NCBI GenBank assembly: GCA_022606425.2
Contig: JAHDVF020000868.1
Location: 1,364,001 to 1,428,000, forward strand
Reading direction: 5' to 3'
Length of the DNA: 64,000 nt
From: Lepidostoma basale
Taxonomy: Eukaryota > Arthropoda > Insecta > Trichoptera > Lepidostomatidae
The stretch's first letter is position 1, and each line of letters starts with the position of its first letter. The notes beneath the pieces are model-generated. The model saw only the letters and a list, made by a program, of their open reading frames with translations. It made no database searches and was not told the DNA's origin. The position numbers and the translations under genes were made by a program. This document shows, one piece after another, positions 60,910 through 64,000 of this stretch.

Positions 60910-60948
60910 ACACCTGAAGATGGAGGTATCCTCCGAAACATGTCGTGT
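60910..60948 (+). ncRNA. Hammerhead motif with full core and paired stem I
   Basis: Stem I ACAC (60910-60913) with GTGT (60945-60948); CTGAAGA (60914-60920); extra T; perfect 5-bp stem II GGAGG-TAT-CCTCC (60922-60934); GAA (60935-60937); self-complementary ACATGT (60938-60943); C (60944). It meets every core nucleotide of the hammerhead consensus and GTC is the classic cleavage triplet. The only deviation is the single extra base between A9 and stem II. It lies in an AT-rich repeat-like stretch (60820-61015), not in a foldback. Confidence 0.6.
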
Positions 60949-61064
60949 TTTTTAGTATTTGTTAATATTTTGTGGAAAATAAACAAAGTTTTTTTCCGTT
61001 TCATAAGTATATTACTATGAAATTCCAGTGTTAATGCCTAAGCTCTCAATAAGTTAAAACTAAC

Positions 61065-61480
61065 TAGCTAAATAACCACCACACCGCCTCTCTGAAGCGG
61101 TAGGCAGAAATAATAGACTGCCAAACTGTTCTTTCCTGAAATTCTTCTCTCGCTTCCTTAACATTCATACATCGTGTCATGCACGCACGTCGATTTTCAA
61201 TATTTGATTTATTTGATCGTGCCACGTTTTCCTAGGTCTTCCTCTATTTCTGGTTCCATTTATATCGTTAACATATTATTTTTTTCTTCATTCATTATTT
61301 AATTGTGTCCAAACCATCTTAATGATCCTTTCATTATTTTGTTCATTACACCATCATTCACTTCTTATATTTTTATTTGACACACTTTCATACACAGAGT
61401 ATATACACATGCATCTAAGAGATCTCATTTCTACTGCATTTATTCTACTTTCACCCTTCTTTTGACAGTTGCATGTTCTA
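61065..61480 (-). mobile_element. TTAG-tail LINE family, 3' part
   Basis: ACCACCACACCGCCTCTCTG (mutated reversed tail), ACGTCGATTTTCAATATTTG, TTCCTAGGTCTTCCTCTATT and inward codons to 61480. Confidence 0.65.
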
Positions 61481-61732
61481 TTATATTCCTATATTTAAAA
61501 ATAATTATCCAAACTTAAAAATAGGCTAAGTGTTCCGTTAAAATGTCCAGGCTTGTAATTTAAATTCATTATTGAATTCTAACATTATTTATTATCTCAA
61601 TATATTGTAACAAAATTGCAAAATTTTGTTTAATTTAAAAGCGATTATATGATATAAAACATAAAATACATTTTGTATTTTTTTAATATCATAAATCAAT
61701 TGTTATGTGTGTTACTTACTTGCTAGTTAATA

Positions 61733-62645
61733 GGGGAGAGGGTGGAGGGTTTGAACAATATTAATATCTTCTGAAATATTGAAGATAAAATATTAAATTA
61801 AAAATATTATTTTTATTACAAATACTAGCCACGGACGTGGTCAACAGTTTTTAAATAAATTAAAGGTATTAAAAAATATATATTTAACGTTCATGACTTT
61901 CTACGCGAGGTCGAATTTTGTTCAAACCTTCCCCAACCTGGGGTAGATTTGAACGAAATTGAGGAGGCTTTGAACGACGCATAAATAGCGTGTTTTTTAG
62001 ATATAAAACAAGGACAAAAATATAAGAAAAAATCATTAATGTCTTCAAATAATCTTTGCAATGCCAATATTTAAAAAAAAAACACAAAAATACTCAATTT
62101 AACGCATACTAAATGCTGAAAAAATTTAATAAGGAAATTTAATAAATGTTTTTTGCACGGGCTGTACCCCCGCTGACACTAGGTTGGTGTAGTTTAATAT
62201 ATAGAGGTTATGAACATTCTGAGGAGGTTTTGGACAGCTTTCAAAGGCTCCTCAAAGACATTGTTCAAAACCTCCTCAGGCTGTCATTTTTCAAAAACAT
62301 TTAAAATTAAGTATTAAAAAGTGAGTTTCTAATAAAATTACTTATATTTATACGCGTGTAAAATATGTTGTAATAAACGTTCTTCGCAGCAAAAACAGAT
62401 TGACTAAAGTCTATTATAGAAAAGTACTTTAAACAACTTGGTTTTATTCTAACAAAATTCACAACTGTCAACGATCACACCTACAAGTCAAGTGAATTCA
62501 AAATGGGGTTCCCCTGTCAGTGACAGCCATAAACAATAATGTTGCCATTAAGAAAAAATAAGCAAATGTATGAAAAATAGATATTTGGCCAAAATATTTT
62601 GTCTGTTCAAAGGCTCCTCGTGTTCGAACCGTCCACCCTCTCCCC
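61733..62645. mobile_element. 913-bp element with TIRs and repeated GAGGAGG motif
   Basis: Left end GGGGAGAGGGTGGAGGGTTT then GAACA (61733-61757); right end, reversed, 62621-62645, with two mismatches. Both flanked by TA. No transposase ORF. Internally, GAGGAG-(C/G)(C/T)TTTGAAC-like motifs occur in both orientations at 61961-61975, 62221-62235, 62240-62253, 62263-62277 and 62605-62619, and the TIRs end in related GGTTTGAACA. Such subterminal arrays usually bind transposase. A non-autonomous DNA transposon, superfamily not assigned. Confidence 0.65.
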
Positions 62646-62649
62646 TACT

Positions 62650-62955
62650 AATTCAATTAAAATAATGTCCCTCCCTATTATGTAGATTAAAATTTGTATG
62701 TAGAATTTCCACGAATTTTGAACGAGCAAGGTAAATCTCGCAATGATTAAACCGCACGCTCCTCGCGTGACATGCTCTGATTGTATTGCGACGTTAGTCA
62801 GGTACGGGATAAATATACTATTTTCGCAGTAGTCATTATCTTTTCGGGTGAAAACCACTCCTCAGTATTCGCTAATAAGTTAGAGAAACGCAAGGGTGTG
62901 TCACGATCGATTCCAAAAAGGTTATATCCGTCTTCAACATATTAATGTTACTCGT
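62650..62955. other. Short gap
   Basis: No feature recognised; an 83-codon minus ORF (62607-62858) overlaps the TIR and is not credible. Confidence 0.3.
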
Positions 62956-62959
62956 ATAA

Positions 62960-63300
62960 CGAAAGTCAAAAGTCAACTCAATGAACAGACTGGAAGACAT
63001 GGTTACCAATACCGAAGTCCTGAGGTGAGCTAGAGTTGACAGAGAACTGTTATCAACTATCAAGTTTCGGAAAATTTCATCTGGGGAAAAGTACCACCTT
63101 CTCCAATTGATATTGGAGGGGAAAGTTGAGGGACGCCGAGAGCCCTGTAGGAGACAATTGTCCTGACTGCGAAACGTGAGGGAGTGGACCGGCATCCGAA
63201 GTGTGGAGGAGTTGTTCCGAGCGGCGCAGGACAGGGACAGGTTCGCCGAGGTGATCGCCAACGTTGGGGGGACCCGACAGGGCACTTGAAGAAGAAGAAG
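62960..63300 (+). pseudogene. RTE-like LINE 3' end (GEKYHLLQL family)
   Basis: MVTNTEVLR then a stop, GEKYHLLQLILEGKVEGRRE, LRNVREWTGIRSVEELFRAA, QDRDRFAEVIANVGGTRQGT, stop, (GAA)n. Compared with the copy at 10978-11395 it keeps longer frames. A two-base level disruption separates GRREP from LRNVREW. Confidence 0.75.
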
Positions 63301-63301
63301 T

Positions 63302-63428
63302 ATAACAAAAAAATACAGAGTTTGCCGTGAGATTATTCTCCAACGGATGAAAAAGCATCTAGAGTTGCTCGACATTGTTAAAACAAGGAAATTGTAATAC
63401 TTTGGTCACGTAATGAGAGAAGAAAAAT
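63302..63428 (+). pseudogene. RTE-like LINE, left part before a nested LINE
   Basis: KYRVCREIILQRMKKHLELL, DIVKTRKLEYFGHVMREEKY, QF: the FGHVMR-EKY motif of the same wider family. The frame resumes at 63886 with LQLIIQVKIPKR, so the two halves were one element. Confidence 0.7.
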
Positions 63429-63429
63429 A

Positions 63430-63885
63430 CCAATTCCTTTTTCTTCTTCTTCCTCAGCCTATTCCCATCCACTCCTGGACAGAGGCCTCCTCCATTCACT
63501 TCCATGTCACTCTGTCTTGTGCAGACTGTATCCAGGTTATTCCGACGTGTCTGTTAAGATCATCCTTCCACCGTAGTTGCGGTCGCCCTGCACTTCGCTT
63601 TGCCGTTCACGGTCTCCAAGTCAGCAGTCTTCTTGACCATTTTTTATCTGAGCTTCTGGCTACGTGACCTGCCATCCATTTTAGAGTCGCAATCCATTTG
63701 AGAGTCGCCACCCGGTGGATGGTGTCAGTGACCTTTGTTTTTTCTCTCGCCGTATCGTTTCTGACTCTGTCTCTTAGGCTTATTCCTAACATGGTTCTTT
63801 TCATGGTTCTTTGGGTCACTCGTAGTTTCTCGGCACTTTGTTTGAACAATTCCAAGACTATAAGTACCAACTGGCAGAACACAGA
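63430..63885 (-). pseudogene. RTE-like LINE (WKWMEEAFVQEWTG family) nested in another LINE
   Basis: Minus frame: QSAEKLRVTQRTMKRTMLGI, SLRDRVRNDTAREKTKVTDT, IHRVATLKW then a repeated ATLKW (an 18-bp duplication, GAGAGTCGC...), AGHVARSSDKKWSRRLLTW; the last part is in other frames, ending in a (GAA)n tail (reversed at 63437-63455). Flanked by similar AATTCC / AACTCC. 5' truncated. Confidence 0.75.
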
Positions 63886-64000
63886 ACTCCTACAACTGAT
63901 AATTCAGGTAAAAATACCAAAGAGAATAGGACCAGGTCTGAAAAGAATCTCTTGGCTGTACAATTTAAGACAATGGTTCAAAAGTAGCACCACATCGCTG
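63886..64000 (+). pseudogene. RTE-like LINE, right part, runs off the window
   Basis: LQLIIQVKIPKRIGPGLKRI then SWLYNLRQWFKSSTTSL, completing the motif ...EKY-(L)LQLI--GKI...R...SWL-NLR-W. Continues past 64000. Confidence 0.7.

Overview
The window looks like insect nuclear DNA, most probably lepidopteran. It is AT-rich, contains eukaryotic transposable elements of every major class, and shows no bacterial operons or Shine-Dalgarno signals. The lepidopteran guess rests on mariner elements, RTE-like LINEs with short microsatellite tails, a tRNA-derived SINE and a Helitron-like end of the type common in moths and butterflies. I recognise no complete host gene. Two short stretches (5072-5209 and 47180-47344) look like possible coding exons on the + strand, and 45768-45950 has promoter-like motifs; all three are tentative. 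The rest is a graveyard of nested mobile elements in intergenic or deep intronic sequence.

Main components: (1) three mariner (Tc1/mariner, DD34D) copies. Two near-identical ones lie at 19003-20325 (-) and 32493-33810 (+). A third, of another subfamily, at 41367-44305 (-), is split by a Jockey/CR1-like LINE. (2) At least eight LINE 3'-end families: a (TTAG)n-tailed family seen about 16 times, RTE/BovB-like families, Jockey/Daphne-like, and CR1/L2-like. (3) A tRNA-derived SINE with A and B boxes and an (AAT)n tail (eight copies), plus a second SINE-like repeat that shares its 3' tail with the TTAG LINE. (4) Fragments of a second Tc1/mariner-like transposase group at 12915-13480 and 35199-35474. 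(5) A 913-bp TIR element at 61733-62645.

The most interesting layer is a set of short repeats, many folded back on themselves, that centre on hammerhead-ribozyme-like motifs: CTGANGA, a stem II hairpin, GAA, then a self-complementary stem III (ACATGT, ACAGCTGT or ACCGGT) ending in T and C/T. I count more than twenty sites in five sequence families. Five keep the full conserved core (29133-29180 -, 30803-30833 +, 32203-32250 -, 49756-49791 +, 60910-60948 +). Stem I and stem II differ between families yet stay paired. At 4388-4851 and 29133-29449 the motif lies just downstream of an ORF remnant resembling the C-terminal end of a Penelope-like-element GIY-YIG endonuclease. This suggests that these repeats are Penelope-like elements and their non-autonomous foldback derivatives. 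One family is shown to be mobile by an 11-bp target-site duplication and a matching empty site.

Layout: 1-4300 LINE/SINE tails and a hammerhead-type repeat; 4388-4860 Penelope-like end; 5072-5209 exon candidate; 6.8-17.1 kb LINE fragments and foldback repeats; 17.7-20.4 kb hammerhead-type repeats with mariner 1 inside one; 21.4-27 kb LINEs and SINEs; 27.3-32.5 kb Penelope/hammerhead cluster; 32.5-34.2 kb mariner 2 beside a LINE; 35-40.6 kb transposase and LINE fragments; 41.4-45.5 kb split mariner, LINE and mobile hammerhead elements; 46-53 kb LINE/SINE remnants and the second exon candidate; 54.9-58 kb nested repeats and three LINE ends in a row; 59-64 kb hammerhead repeats, the TIR element and a LINE-in-LINE insertion at the right edge.
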